Source: JADZAA01 sp039810485
GTDB lineage: Bacteria > Bacteroidota > Ignavibacteria > Kapaibacteriales > UBA961
DNA: 10,303 bases
Direction: 5' to 3'
NCBI GenBank assembly: GCA_039810485.1
Contig: JBDHXA010000095.1
Coordinates: forward strand, 1 to 10,303
In this document: one piece after another, positions 1 to 7,676 of the stretch
How the letters are laid out: every line of letters starts with the position of its first letter
Position numbering within the stretch: position 1 is the stretch's first letter
Translations under genes and position numbers: made by a program
Notes under the pieces: model-generated
Database searches by the model: none
Seen by the model: the letters and a program-made list of their open reading frames with translations, nothing else
What the model was told of the DNA's origin: nothing

Positions 1-2
1 TT

Positions 3-68
3 GGGTTGTTGAACTATGACACTTAAACCAACTCTTTATTTATTTCATCCGTTGCACTTCACTGTTGA
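3..68 (+). pseudogene. C-terminal remnant of IS30-family transposase
   Basis: Reading from base 3, the plus strand gives LNYDT, a stop (TAA at 24-26), then TNSLFISSVALHC and a TGA at 66-68. IS30-family transposases typically end with an LNYxTP segment and a terminal VALxC or VALxT, so this resembles the last ~20 residues of one, with a stop where the Pro of the TP pair is expected. The rest of the gene would lie left of the window. The last bases match, in inverted orientation, the end of a second IS30-type transposase at the right edge. It looks like a dead, degraded copy. The match is short, so the family call rests on the motif and on the similarity to the right-hand copy. Confidence 0.45.
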
Positions 69-74
69 ATCTGC
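51..74 (+). repeat. Left copy of IS30-type terminal sequence
   Basis: These 24 bases match the reverse complement of 10230-10253 with two mismatches: both share gttgcacttca, one differing base, tgttgaatc, another differing base, then gc. After that the flanks diverge. In both places the repeat covers the last codons of the transposase and a few bases beyond the stop, as expected if the transposase 3' end overlaps the terminal inverted repeat of the element. Confidence 0.5.
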
Positions 75-294
75 GTGGCTATTGAATTGAGCATGCGAAG
101 TTTTATTAATTGGCGGCGGCATAGGCTCAGCTTTTTTAAGCCGATATATGGATTGTGTCTGTCATCACGCCACATAAACTTCCGTCCAAAGCGGCATGCC
201 ATTCCAACATAATTTTCTGAATTACCGCTGCTTTTTCTTGTAACTACTTATTGTTTCCCACATTCGCGCTAAATATTTCACGTATCATATTGAT
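75..294. other. Intergenic stretch, no recognised gene
   Basis: No ORF of convincing length or family lies between the IS30 remnant and the nuoD terminator. One minus-strand frame is open from 247 to the stop at 59-61 (an ATG start is possible at 202) and encodes a basic, protein-like stretch including YVGMACRFG and WRDDRHNPYIG. It has no visible ribosome binding site and matches nothing I recognise. It may be debris of a broken gene beside the IS end. Confidence 0.4.
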
Positions 295-330
295 AAAAAA
301 GCCCTGCCGATTACGAAGCAGGGCTTTTTC
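295..330 (-). terminator. Intrinsic terminator of nuoD, probably bidirectional
   Basis: An 8-bp perfect stem (agccctgc at 300-307 with gcagggct at 318-325) encloses a 10-base loop. On the minus strand the stem is followed by six T residues, so it should stop transcription leaving nuoD about 28 bp after its stop codon. On the plus strand it is followed by five T residues, so it could also work in that direction. Confidence 0.9.
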
Positions 331-357
331 AAAAATCAGCTTATTTGAATGAGAGTA

Positions 358-1635
358 TTATTTGTCTGCTTCTCCCATAACAGGATCAATTGAGCCAATA
401 ATAGCCACAATATCGGCAATCATTGAACCTTCTGCCATATAAGTTAATCCTTGCAAATTGGATGACGATGGCGAGCGTATCTTTAACTTCCAAGGGTTGC
501 CGGTGCCGTCGCTGACAATAAAGAAGCCAAGTTCACCTTTTGGCGACTCTATTGCGGTATATGTTTCACCGACCAAAGGCAGTCCGCCATAATTAATGAT
601 CATAAAGTCATTAATCATGTCTTCCATCTTAGTGTAAACTGTTGCTTTTTTAGGCAATACATGAAATGGATCTTCTGCACGAACCAAGCCGCGAGGCAAT
701 TTGTCAAGGCATTGATGAATAATTTTTATAGACTCTTCCATTTCTTTGATGCGCACCATATATCTGCCTAAAGTATCGCCGTCATTATGCGTGATTACAT
801 CAAAGTCGAGCTGATCATAGATGAGATACGGCTCGTCTCGACGCAAATCTCGACCAATTCCAGACCCCCGCAAGCACGGACCTGTAAGTCCGAGGGCAAT
901 TGCTTTATCGGGAGGCATATAGCCGACACCGGCAAGACGGTCAATAAATATCCGATTGCGATGCACAACTTGTCCGAAATATTTCAATTCATGCGGAAAA
1001 GCATTTGCCCAATCACGAATCATTTTCAGCGTGTCACTGTCTATATCATTGGCTACTCCGCCTATGCGCGAATAGCTTGTGGTGAACCGCGCACCGCAGA
1101 TTCGCTCAAAGATGTCGTAAAGTTTTTCCCGCTCGGTAAATGACCAAAGAAAAATCGTTAAAGCTCCTACATCCATACATGTTGCACCCATTGCCATAAG
1201 ATGGCTCGATACGCGCGCCAACTCGCAAATCAGAACGCGAATCCAAGCCGCTCTATCTGGAATATCCAAACCTATTGCGTTTTCAATTGCCAATGTTATC
1301 GCCACGTTATTAGACATCGGCGACATATAATCGAGACGGTCGGTATGTGCAATAAACTCGTGATACGTGCAGTTTTCAGCTAATTTTTCATATCCGCGAT
1401 GTAAGTAACCCAGTTCAGGAACACACTTTACAATAGTTTCACCGTCGAGGCGAAGCAAAACGCGCAAAACGCCGTGAGTTGCGGGATGCTGCGGACCCAT
1501 GTTCAGCACCATTTCATTTTCTAACGGATCGTCGAACATCACAATCGTATCTTTGTCCATGAGTTCATGAACAATCTTTGCCTGACGAATATGCTGCACA
1601 CGCTCTAACGAAGCAGATTGGGGATTATCTATCAT
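358..1635 (-). CDS. nuoD: NADH-quinone oxidoreductase subunit D (complex I 49-kDa subunit)
   Basis: NuoD is a peripheral-arm subunit of respiratory complex I and forms much of the quinone-binding pocket next to cluster N2 and NuoB. From the ATG at 1635 the protein has 425 residues, normal for unfused NuoD. It shows GPQHPATHG (residues 47-55, with the conserved quinone-pocket His50), LGYLHRGYEKL, and DRLDYMSPMSN (99-109, with the conserved pocket Tyr103). It ends with the usual ESPKGELGF, KLKIRSPS and GSIDPVMGE(A)D segments. The frame also extends to a TTG at 1656, but the ATG is preceded seven bases upstream by AGAGG and is preferred. The gene is intact. No other nuo gene is next to it: a terminator follows it directly and the upstream neighbour is divergent, so it appears to be transcribed alone. 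Confidence 0.97.
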   Translation of the reverse strand: MIDNPQSASLERVQHIRQAKIVHELMDKDTIVMFDDPLENEMVLNMGPQHPATHGVLRVLLRLDGETIVKCVPELGYLHRGYEKLAENCTYHEFIAHTDRLDYMSPMSNNVAITLAIENAIGLDIPDRAAWIRVLICELARVSSHLMAMGATCMDVGALTIFLWSFTEREKLYDIFERICGARFTTSYSRIGGVANDIDSDTLKMIRDWANAFPHELKYFGQVVHRNRIFIDRLAGVGYMPPDKAIALGLTGPCLRGSGIGRDLRRDEPYLIYDQLDFDVITHNDGDTLGRYMVRIKEMEESIKIIHQCLDKLPRGLVRAEDPFHVLPKKATVYTKMEDMINDFMIINYGGLPLVGETYTAIESPKGELGFFIVSDGTGNPWKLKIRSPSSSNLQGLTYMAEGSMIADIVAIIGSIDPVMGEADK

Positions 1636-1639
1636 AGCC

Positions 1640-1647
1640 GAACCTCT
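1640..1647 (-). promoter_or_regulatory. Ribosome binding site deciding the nuoD start
   Basis: On the minus strand AGAGG stands seven bases before the ATG at 1635. It supports that ATG over the in-frame TTG at 1656, which has no such motif. Confidence 0.6.
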
Positions 1648-1656
1648 ATTAAGCAA

Positions 1657-1963
1657 AAAATACGCTCGAAATTACGCAAAAAATTACAAAATCAGACGAC
1701 TATAAGCCAAATTCATATCTTAAACTGCGCTCAAAAGCAAACATAACTGACAGTGCATCAAACTATGATTATATGACTGCCTCATTATAGCCGGCATTTC
1801 CAATTATTCTATCAGAAAGGCATTTCATCTTGATTTTGTAATTTTGAAGATGTTAAATGGTCTTTTATTCATGGAACTGGCGCATAAACTTCGATTATTT
1901 TCGATATAAAAACTAATAAGCCAGATTTACCGACTCAAAGCGTTTGCATTTAATCTTTAACTC
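1657..1963. other. Divergent intergenic region with promoters for nuoD and the DUF58 gene
   Basis: This AT-rich region lies between two genes transcribed away from each other, so it should carry both promoters. On the minus strand a TATAAT box occurs at 1789-1784, but I see no good -35 element at the right distance. On the plus strand TCGAT occurs twice ten bases apart (1891 and 1901), which could be part of a binding site but may be chance. No ORF or stable hairpin stands out. The promoter positions are not settled. Confidence 0.4.
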
Positions 1964-3295
1964 GTGAAACTACTTCGCTCTCTGTTTCTTACAAACCGTT
2001 TTTTTATTGTGCTCGGAATAACAGCAATAGGATACGTAGCATCATTTTACTTAGACTTCATGCTTCCTGTTGCAAATATTTTGCTTGCACTGACTGCCTT
2101 AGCGACGCTCTCTGAAATATTTGCTCTCTACAAACAAAATCAAGGCGTGAAAGCCGAGAGAAAAACTCCGGAAAAACTCTCAAACGGCGATGAAAATATT
2201 ATCTCAATCTCACTTGCAAATAGTTATGGGTTTGCCGCAACAGCAACCGTTATTGACGAAATACCGTTTCAATTTCAGGTCCGCAATTCCTATTATCGTT
2301 TTACAATGCAGCCGAGCACCTCGATTTCTATTGTGTACAAGCTGCGTCCTTTGAAGCGCGGCGAATATAGTTTTGGTGCCGTCAACGTTTTTGTTTCAAG
2401 CATAATTGGCTTTGCTGAAAGGCGCTTTCGTTATTCTCAAGATGCAGTAGTTCCTGTTTATCCATCATATCAGCAATTAAGACGGTATGAATTGATGGCA
2501 ATATCAAACCGATTGACTGAAGCGGGAATGAAGAAAATTCGTAAAATTGGCCATAGTTTAGAATTCGACACAATTCGACAATATGTTGCCGGTGATGATT
2601 ATCGCACAATTAATTGGAAGGCAACATCGCGCAACGGTTCTTTGATGGTGAATCATTACACCGATGAGAAATCGCAGCAAGTGTATAATATCATTGACAA
2701 AGGACGCACGATGAAAATGCCGTTTGAAGGCATGACGCTACTTGATTACGCCATCAATTCTGCACTTGTGCTTACTAATGTTTCACTATTGAAGCAAGAC
2801 AAAGCAGGGCTGATTACTTTCTCGCATAAGCAAGGCGCAATAATACCTGCAGAGCGGCGCTCTGGACAGATGCATCGCATACAAGAAGCACTATTCGCTG
2901 AAAAAACAAGCTATGTCGAGTCCAATTTTGAACTTGTTTATTCTATGTTAAAAAAAACAGCACCTCAGCGAAGCTTGGTGTTGTTATACACGAATTTTGA
3001 AACGATTGATGGAATGCAAAGATCGCTTCCTTTGCTTCGAGGCATTGCAAAAAATCATTTGCTGGTGGTTATATTCTTTGAAAACACCGAATTGCGCTAT
3101 ATTCTCGAAAAAAAAGCCGGCAATATCGAGGATGTGTATATTAAAACAATTGCTGAAAAATTTGCTTATGAAAAACGTCAAATTGTTAAAGAATTGCAGC
3201 GATTCGGCATTCAATCTGTCTTGACAAAACCGCAAAGTTTAACAGTTAACACCGTCAATAAGTATCTTGAAATTAAATCTAAAAGAATGATTTAA
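1964..3295 (+). CDS. DUF58-domain membrane protein
   Basis: 443 residues from a GTG start. Two hydrophobic segments near the N-terminus (about residues 12-31 and 33-55) should anchor it in the cytoplasmic membrane. A beta-rich region follows, then the DUF58 core: EFDTIRQYVAGDDYRTINWK (200-219) with ATSR, then NHYTDEKSQQVYNIIDKGRTM (230-250). This matches the family pattern GxEFxxLRxYxxGDDxRxIxWKAxAR followed by a von Willebrand A-like DxGRxM strand. DUF58 proteins are often encoded beside MoxR AAA ATPases and vWA/BatA-type proteins, with proposed roles in envelope stress or complex assembly; no MoxR gene is visible here, so the function is unknown. No strong Shine-Dalgarno precedes the GTG. 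The decayed IDH begins 12 bp after the stop codon. Confidence 0.9.
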   Translation: MKLLRSLFLTNRFFIVLGITAIGYVASFYLDFMLPVANILLALTALATLSEIFALYKQNQGVKAERKTPEKLSNGDENIISISLANSYGFAATATVIDEIPFQFQVRNSYYRFTMQPSTSISIVYKLRPLKRGEYSFGAVNVFVSSIIGFAERRFRYSQDAVVPVYPSYQQLRRYELMAISNRLTEAGMKKIRKIGHSLEFDTIRQYVAGDDYRTINWKATSRNGSLMVNHYTDEKSQQVYNIIDKGRTMKMPFEGMTLLDYAINSALVLTNVSLLKQDKAGLITFSHKQGAIIPAERRSGQMHRIQEALFAEKTSYVESNFELVYSMLKKTAPQRSLVLLYTNFETIDGMQRSLPLLRGIAKNHLLVVIFFENTELRYILEKKAGNIEDVYIKTIAEKFAYEKRQIVKELQRFGIQSVLTKPQSLTVNTVNKYLEIKSKRMI

Positions 3296-3307
3296 TATTC
3301 TACAGCC

Positions 3308-4714
3308 ATGATAAAAGAAACGAATAAGCAATCAATTACACTAATTAAAGGCGACGGCATTGGACCTGAAATTTCGGAGGCAGTGCAAACTATTTTGCCG
3401 CCGCCAAGGTTCCTATTCAATGGGAAGAAGCCGACTCAGGTTTGCATTGTATAGTACGCTCTATGGCTTAGGACTTCCATAGGAAACATTAGATTCGATA
3501 TTGCGCGCAACGGAATTGCTCTAAAGGCGCCTACTACGACGCCGATTGCAGGCGGACACAAAAGCATTAATGTTACAATTTGCAAATCTCTTGATTTATT
3601 TGCAAATGTACGACCGTCAAAATCGCTACCGGACATTTCTACGCCATTCTCGAATATTGATCTTATCATTATTCGAGAAAATGTGGAAGACACTTACGGC
3701 GACATTGAGCATTTGCAAACGCCTGATGTGGTGCAATGCCTGCGTTTGATCACTCGTTCAGGCTCGCTCAATACAGCGCGCCATACTTTTGAAATGGGTC
3801 GGATTGCAGGCCGCCGAAAAATCACTTGCGTCCACAAGGCAAACATACAGAGGCTAACTGACGGACTTTTCTTGCAAGCATTTCGCGAAGTTGCCGTAGA
3901 ATATCCAGATATAGAGGCTGCCGACATATTGATAGACAATTTATACATGCAGCTTGTATTGCGTCCTGAACAATTCGACGCATTGCTTCTTCCAAATCTT
4001 TTTGGCGCTATTGTTAGTGATTTATGCACCGGATTAATCGTGGGGCTTGGTGTTGCGTCGGGAGGAAATATAGTACGCAATGCGGCAGTATTCAAGGCAG
4101 TTCATGACTCTTCGCCGGGTATAGCAGGTCGCAGATTGGCAAATCCTACGGCGTTTCTTCTATCGTGAATACAAATGCTTCAATATCTTGGCTTAAGCTC
4201 TTATACTATTCGCATTCAATCAGCTCTTGAAAAAACTTTAAAAAACGGCATAAAAGCACGCGATATTGGCGATTCGGCTTCCACTATGCAATTCAAAGAA
4301 GCTATTGTCGAGAATATTCAATCGGTTGTCGCTAACGCTCCAATGCACGACAAACATATACGCGTTGTCATACCAAAGCCAGAAACGCATTTTGACCACG
4401 CTCCATGGAAAACGACAGGAATTGACATATTCGTTCAATCCTCCGAAGCATTGCCATCGCTACCTGAAACAATTGGAAAATTCACGCTAAAATTACTGTC
4501 AAATTGTGGCGCCAAAATTAATTCTGCGAATTCTCGCGATATTCTTCTAACTGATTGCTACAGCTTGCGGTGGATTGCCGATACACCGGCTGATTATCAG
4601 GACTTGCAAAATTTTTTACAGAATTTTCCTTCGGATATATATCCATGGATGCATATCGAAATACTCCACAACGAAGAAATAATTCCAATGTATTCCAAAA
4701 TTCAGGGAGAATAA
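3308..4714 (+). pseudogene. icd: Degraded NADP-type isocitrate dehydrogenase
   Basis: The pieces together match the long (about 470-480 residue) Thermus/Rickettsia-type isocitrate dehydrogenase, which decarboxylates isocitrate to 2-oxoglutarate in the TCA cycle. Reading runs from ATG 3308 (ITLIKGDGIGPEISEAV) to about 3396. It then shifts to the frame giving AAAKVPIQWEEADSGLH (3397-3459), then to the frame giving YGLGLP, a TAG at 3480-3482, and ETLDSILR (3462-3506). A GC-repeat slip leads into NGIALKAPTTTPIAGGHKS and on to NPTAFLLS, a TGA at 4166-4168, and the C-terminal domain to 4714. The long central piece also has changes at normally invariant sites: GDIVSD has become GAIVSD, losing a metal-binding Asp, and VHGSAPDIAG has become VHDSSPGIAG in the cofactor loop. 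Relaxed selection therefore came before or along with the frame breaks. A sequencing-error explanation would not account for these substitutions. Confidence 0.9.
4704..4709 (+). promoter_or_regulatory. Ribosome binding site of mnmH
   Basis: AGGGAG lies inside the last codons of the IDH remnant and about 11 bases before the GTG at 4721. It is one of the few clear Shine-Dalgarno matches in the window and supports the GTG start. Confidence 0.55.
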
Positions 4715-4720
4715 CTTGTC

Positions 4721-5746
4721 GTGAAACATGCTCCGCCGCTTGATATTGATACATTTCTTACTCTGTCGAAAGAATTGCCCGTATTTGATGTGAGGACGCT
4801 GTCGGAGCACATTCAAGGTAAAATTCCCAACTCTATTTCATTGCCAATTTTCAACGAGCATGAGCGCGCCGCCATTGGCACAACATACAAGCAGCTAAGT
4901 CGCGAAGAAGCAATACTTCTCGGCTTTGACTATTTCGGCGTAAAGATGCGAAATATCGTTGAATCAGTTCGTTCGCATTCTTCTGCAAATGTGCTTTTAT
5001 ACTGCTGGAGAGGCGGCATGAGAAGCGAGGCAGTGGCGTGGCTTGTCAATTTTTATGGAATCAACGCCCAAACTCTCGATGGCGGCTATAAAACATTCCG
5101 TCGCTATGCTCTGTCGAGCTTTGATTTGCCTCGCAAAGTTATTGTGCTTGGCGGTCGCACCGGATCGCGCAAAACAGCGATACTTGCCGCTTTATACGAT
5201 CTTGGCGAACAAGTCATTGATCTTGAAGCATTAGCGCAACATAAAGGCTCTGCATTCGGCTCGATTGGAATGCCGTCGCAGATCTCTAACGAACAATTTG
5301 AAAATGAGCTTGCTCTCGAGTGGCGCAAGATTGATCCGTCGCGCCGCGTATGGCTTGAGGACGAAAGTCAGAAAATCGGCAAATCCTTCATACCGCAGCA
5401 AATATACGACGCCATTCGCAATGCTCCTGTTATTCAGCTTTTTGCGTCTTTAGATAAGAGAATTGAAGATTTGATTGCCGATTATGGCCAAGCGTCCTCC
5501 GAACAATTGGCAAACGGCATTCGCAAGATCGAACGGCGGCTTGGAGGATATCATGCGCAGCTTGCGCTTGAAGCGCTTGGCAATAATGATCTCGCCTCGT
5601 GTTTTCGCTATATACTCAATTATTATGACAAAGCTTACGACTACAGTTCTTCATTGCGAAACCCTGCGACCATAACACATATTGAAGCGAACGATGACTG
5701 CAGAAAAAGCGCTGAAAATATTATCATGGCAGCAAATGCGCTTTAA
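4721..5746 (+). CDS. mnmH: tRNA 2-selenouridine synthase (MnmH/SelU)
   Basis: MnmH replaces the sulfur of 2-thiouridine at the tRNA wobble position (U34) with selenium, through a geranylated intermediate, using selenophosphate. The 341-residue protein has the expected two parts. An N-terminal rhodanese domain (about 1-125) carries FDVRTLSEH and the catalytic loop YCWRGGMRS with Cys95. A C-terminal P-loop domain (about 138-341) carries GSAFGSIGMPSQISNEQFEN and WLEDESQKIG. The oddity is the Walker A motif, GGRTGSRKT at 144-152, where the Gly before the catalytic Lys is Arg (codon CGC). The GTG start is supported by AGGGAG about 11 bases upstream and lies 6 bp after the IDH remnant. No selD lies in this window, so the selenophosphate supply cannot be judged. 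Fold and family are clear; full activity is not. Confidence 0.93.
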   Translation: MKHAPPLDIDTFLTLSKELPVFDVRTLSEHIQGKIPNSISLPIFNEHERAAIGTTYKQLSREEAILLGFDYFGVKMRNIVESVRSHSSANVLLYCWRGGMRSEAVAWLVNFYGINAQTLDGGYKTFRRYALSSFDLPRKVIVLGGRTGSRKTAILAALYDLGEQVIDLEALAQHKGSAFGSIGMPSQISNEQFENELALEWRKIDPSRRVWLEDESQKIGKSFIPQQIYDAIRNAPVIQLFASLDKRIEDLIADYGQASSEQLANGIRKIERRLGGYHAQLALEALGNNDLASCFRYILNYYDKAYDYSSSLRNPATITHIEANDDCRKSAENIIMAANAL

Positions 5747-5820
5747 TAGCAAACATACATAAATACCGTTGGAGAATATGCGTCTACACTATCTGCTCTT
5801 TTCACATTAAACTGATAAAT

Positions 5821-7620
5821 ATGAGTTTAGGCTCTTTCTTTGCTTTATTGACTTGTTTGCTGCTTCTCACTCCTGCTGTTTTATCGGCGCAATCGCCCTC
5901 CGACGCTAAATTTAAACTAGCGCAATCTTATGAGCAAAGCGGCGATTTACGCAATGCGGCGCGGCTGTATCAGGAATTATACTCAACGAATAAATCCGAA
6001 AAATACTTCGACGGCGTCGCCCGCTCTTTAAGTGCTTTAGGGCAATATACATCGTTGTCCCCCTTAATTTTAGAGCGAATAGAGACGGCTCCGAGCGCAA
6101 AACTCTACGCTCTGTACGGCGCAGTGCTATGGCGCAGCGGTTCTCAAGACGAAGCTGACAAAGCATGGAAAAAAGGGCTTGATTATGCAGGAAACGAGGC
6201 TGCAGGAATTACGGCTATCGCATCAGTGCAAAGCAATTTGCGACTTTTTGACAAAGCCATAGCAACCTACTTACTGGCAAGGAAAAACGCACATAGCGAT
6301 ACGGAGTATGCCGATGAATTGGCAGGACTTTACGGTGCGGTTGGGAATTTCGAGCGCGGCACTGAAGAAATTCTTGCCGTTTTCGACGGCAGAAAGAACT
6401 TTGCACAAGCGCAAGGGCGGCTTTCTGCTCTTATGATCAATCCAGACGCAAATGATTTTATAGGAAAAAAATTAGCTCTTCGAGCAAATAATTCTAATAA
6501 TTACAGCGATCTAAAACTATATCTATGGTTTTTACGTGAAACCAAAAATTATAGCGAAGCTCTTGAAATTGCCGATAAAATTGACAAATCAAATGATATG
6601 AAAGGCCGAGAATTATTTGATTTTGCCGAAGGTATAAAGCGCGACGGCGATTATGCAACAGCGCAAAAAGCATATTCTCACATCATTGAAATAGGAAAAA
6701 GCGGCATATATTATTCTCAAGCTCTCTACGGATACGCTAGAGCGCTCGAGGCGCATTTATCACAAACCACAACTCTCAATAAAAAAGAAGCCGACGATAT
6801 TCTGCGCCGATACGATGAAATTATCAAGAATTTTCCCAATACTCCATTAGCCGCCGACTGTCAATATAGACGCGGAGTTATAATGTGGGAGTATTTGCAT
6901 GACGGTGATAAGGCGAAAAACGAATTTAGTAAAACTCTTGCCACTTATGGCCTGTTTGCCCCTGCAGCTGCTGCTGCCGTTATGTCGGGAACAATTTCTA
7001 TAGCAGAAGGCGACACAGCTCAAGCCATGACTATTTTTTCTCAGACAGCTTCAAGATATGCAGCAATCAGCCCAGACGATGCCGACAAAGCGCGTTTCTA
7101 CACGGCGGAGCTGCTGTATTATTCCGGCAAATTTGTCAAGGCAAAAGAAGTTTACAATAGTTTAGCCGCAGCACCCAATAAAGATATTGCCAACGATGCG
7201 CTGGAGCGCATTATATTTCTTGAGCAAAACAATGACGCCGCAGAGGGGCGCTTGCAAAGTTTTGGGCAAGCCGAATTGTTGGAAGCGCAAAGAAAATTCA
7301 ATGAATCTTTGCAACGCTTCCAAACCTTGCTGAACGAACCTGACGATATTGCGGAACGCTCCTACATAAAAGCAAGTTCTCTTGCGCTTGCCCTTAACAA
7401 TATTGCGGCTGCTCAGGGCTTTGCAGAAGTATATTTGCTGAAATTCCCTGAAGCTCTCTATGGTGATAAAGCAATGATTATGCTGGCAAATATTTACAAT
7501 GCATCTGGCGAAAAGGATAAAGCACTCGGCGTTCTCACCGATTTGTTAGCGCGTTATCCGCACTCAATTTATGTGCAGGAAGCCCGTGATAAAATAAGGA
7601 AACTACGTGGCGACGCATAA
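5821..7620 (+). CDS. Exported tetratricopeptide-repeat protein
   Basis: 599 residues. The N-terminus is a Sec signal peptide: a hydrophobic core (about 6-21) and LSA before a likely cleavage after Ala23. There is no lipobox Cys, so the mature protein should be soluble in the periplasm or attached by partners. The rest is almost all alpha-helical TPR-like repeats, for example FKLAQSYEQSGDLRNAARLY, YGAVLWRSGSQDEADKAWK, FDFAEGIKRDGDYATAQKAY and, at the C-terminus, MLANIYNASGEKDKALGVL followed by ARYPHSIYVQEARDKI. The C-terminal part resembles the TPRs of YbgF/CpoB- and BamD-like envelope proteins. Such proteins act as scaffolds; the partner is not evident. The leader before the ATG (5747-5820) is AT-rich without a clear Shine-Dalgarno. 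It follows mnmH by 74 bp in the same direction and is probably co-transcribed with phoH. Confidence 0.88.
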   Translation: MSLGSFFALLTCLLLLTPAVLSAQSPSDAKFKLAQSYEQSGDLRNAARLYQELYSTNKSEKYFDGVARSLSALGQYTSLSPLILERIETAPSAKLYALYGAVLWRSGSQDEADKAWKKGLDYAGNEAAGITAIASVQSNLRLFDKAIATYLLARKNAHSDTEYADELAGLYGAVGNFERGTEEILAVFDGRKNFAQAQGRLSALMINPDANDFIGKKLALRANNSNNYSDLKLYLWFLRETKNYSEALEIADKIDKSNDMKGRELFDFAEGIKRDGDYATAQKAYSHIIEIGKSGIYYSQALYGYARALEAHLSQTTTLNKKEADDILRRYDEIIKNFPNTPLAADCQYRRGVIMWEYLHDGDKAKNEFSKTLATYGLFAPAAAAAVMSGTISIAEGDTAQAMTIFSQTASRYAAISPDDADKARFYTAELLYYSGKFVKAKEVYNSLAAAPNKDIANDALERIIFLEQNNDAAEGRLQSFGQAELLEAQRKFNESLQRFQTLLNEPDDIAERSYIKASSLALALNNIAAAQGFAEVYLLKFPEALYGDKAMIMLANIYNASGEKDKALGVLTDLLARYPHSIYVQEARDKIRKLRGDA

Positions 7621-7676
7621 TTATTACATCGCTGCAGTTGTCTCAATGCTATGGAATTGTCCTTTATTTAATTTCT

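Noticed and set aside
787..1143. A 118-codon plus-strand open frame inside nuoD
   Set aside because: Antisense to an intact, highly conserved nuoD; no independent evidence.
1636..1656. Upstream TTG start for nuoD
   Set aside because: The ATG at 1635 has AGAGG at good spacing. The extra seven residues would cover that ribosome binding site.
3694..4095. A 133-codon minus-strand open frame opposite the IDH remnant
   Set aside because: The plus strand here is clearly IDH-derived. The antisense translation has no recognisable motif and no ribosome binding site.
7638..7676. Upstream TTG start for phoH
   Set aside because: PhoH proteins begin close to the MEILEKKL segment; the 13-residue extension looks non-coding.
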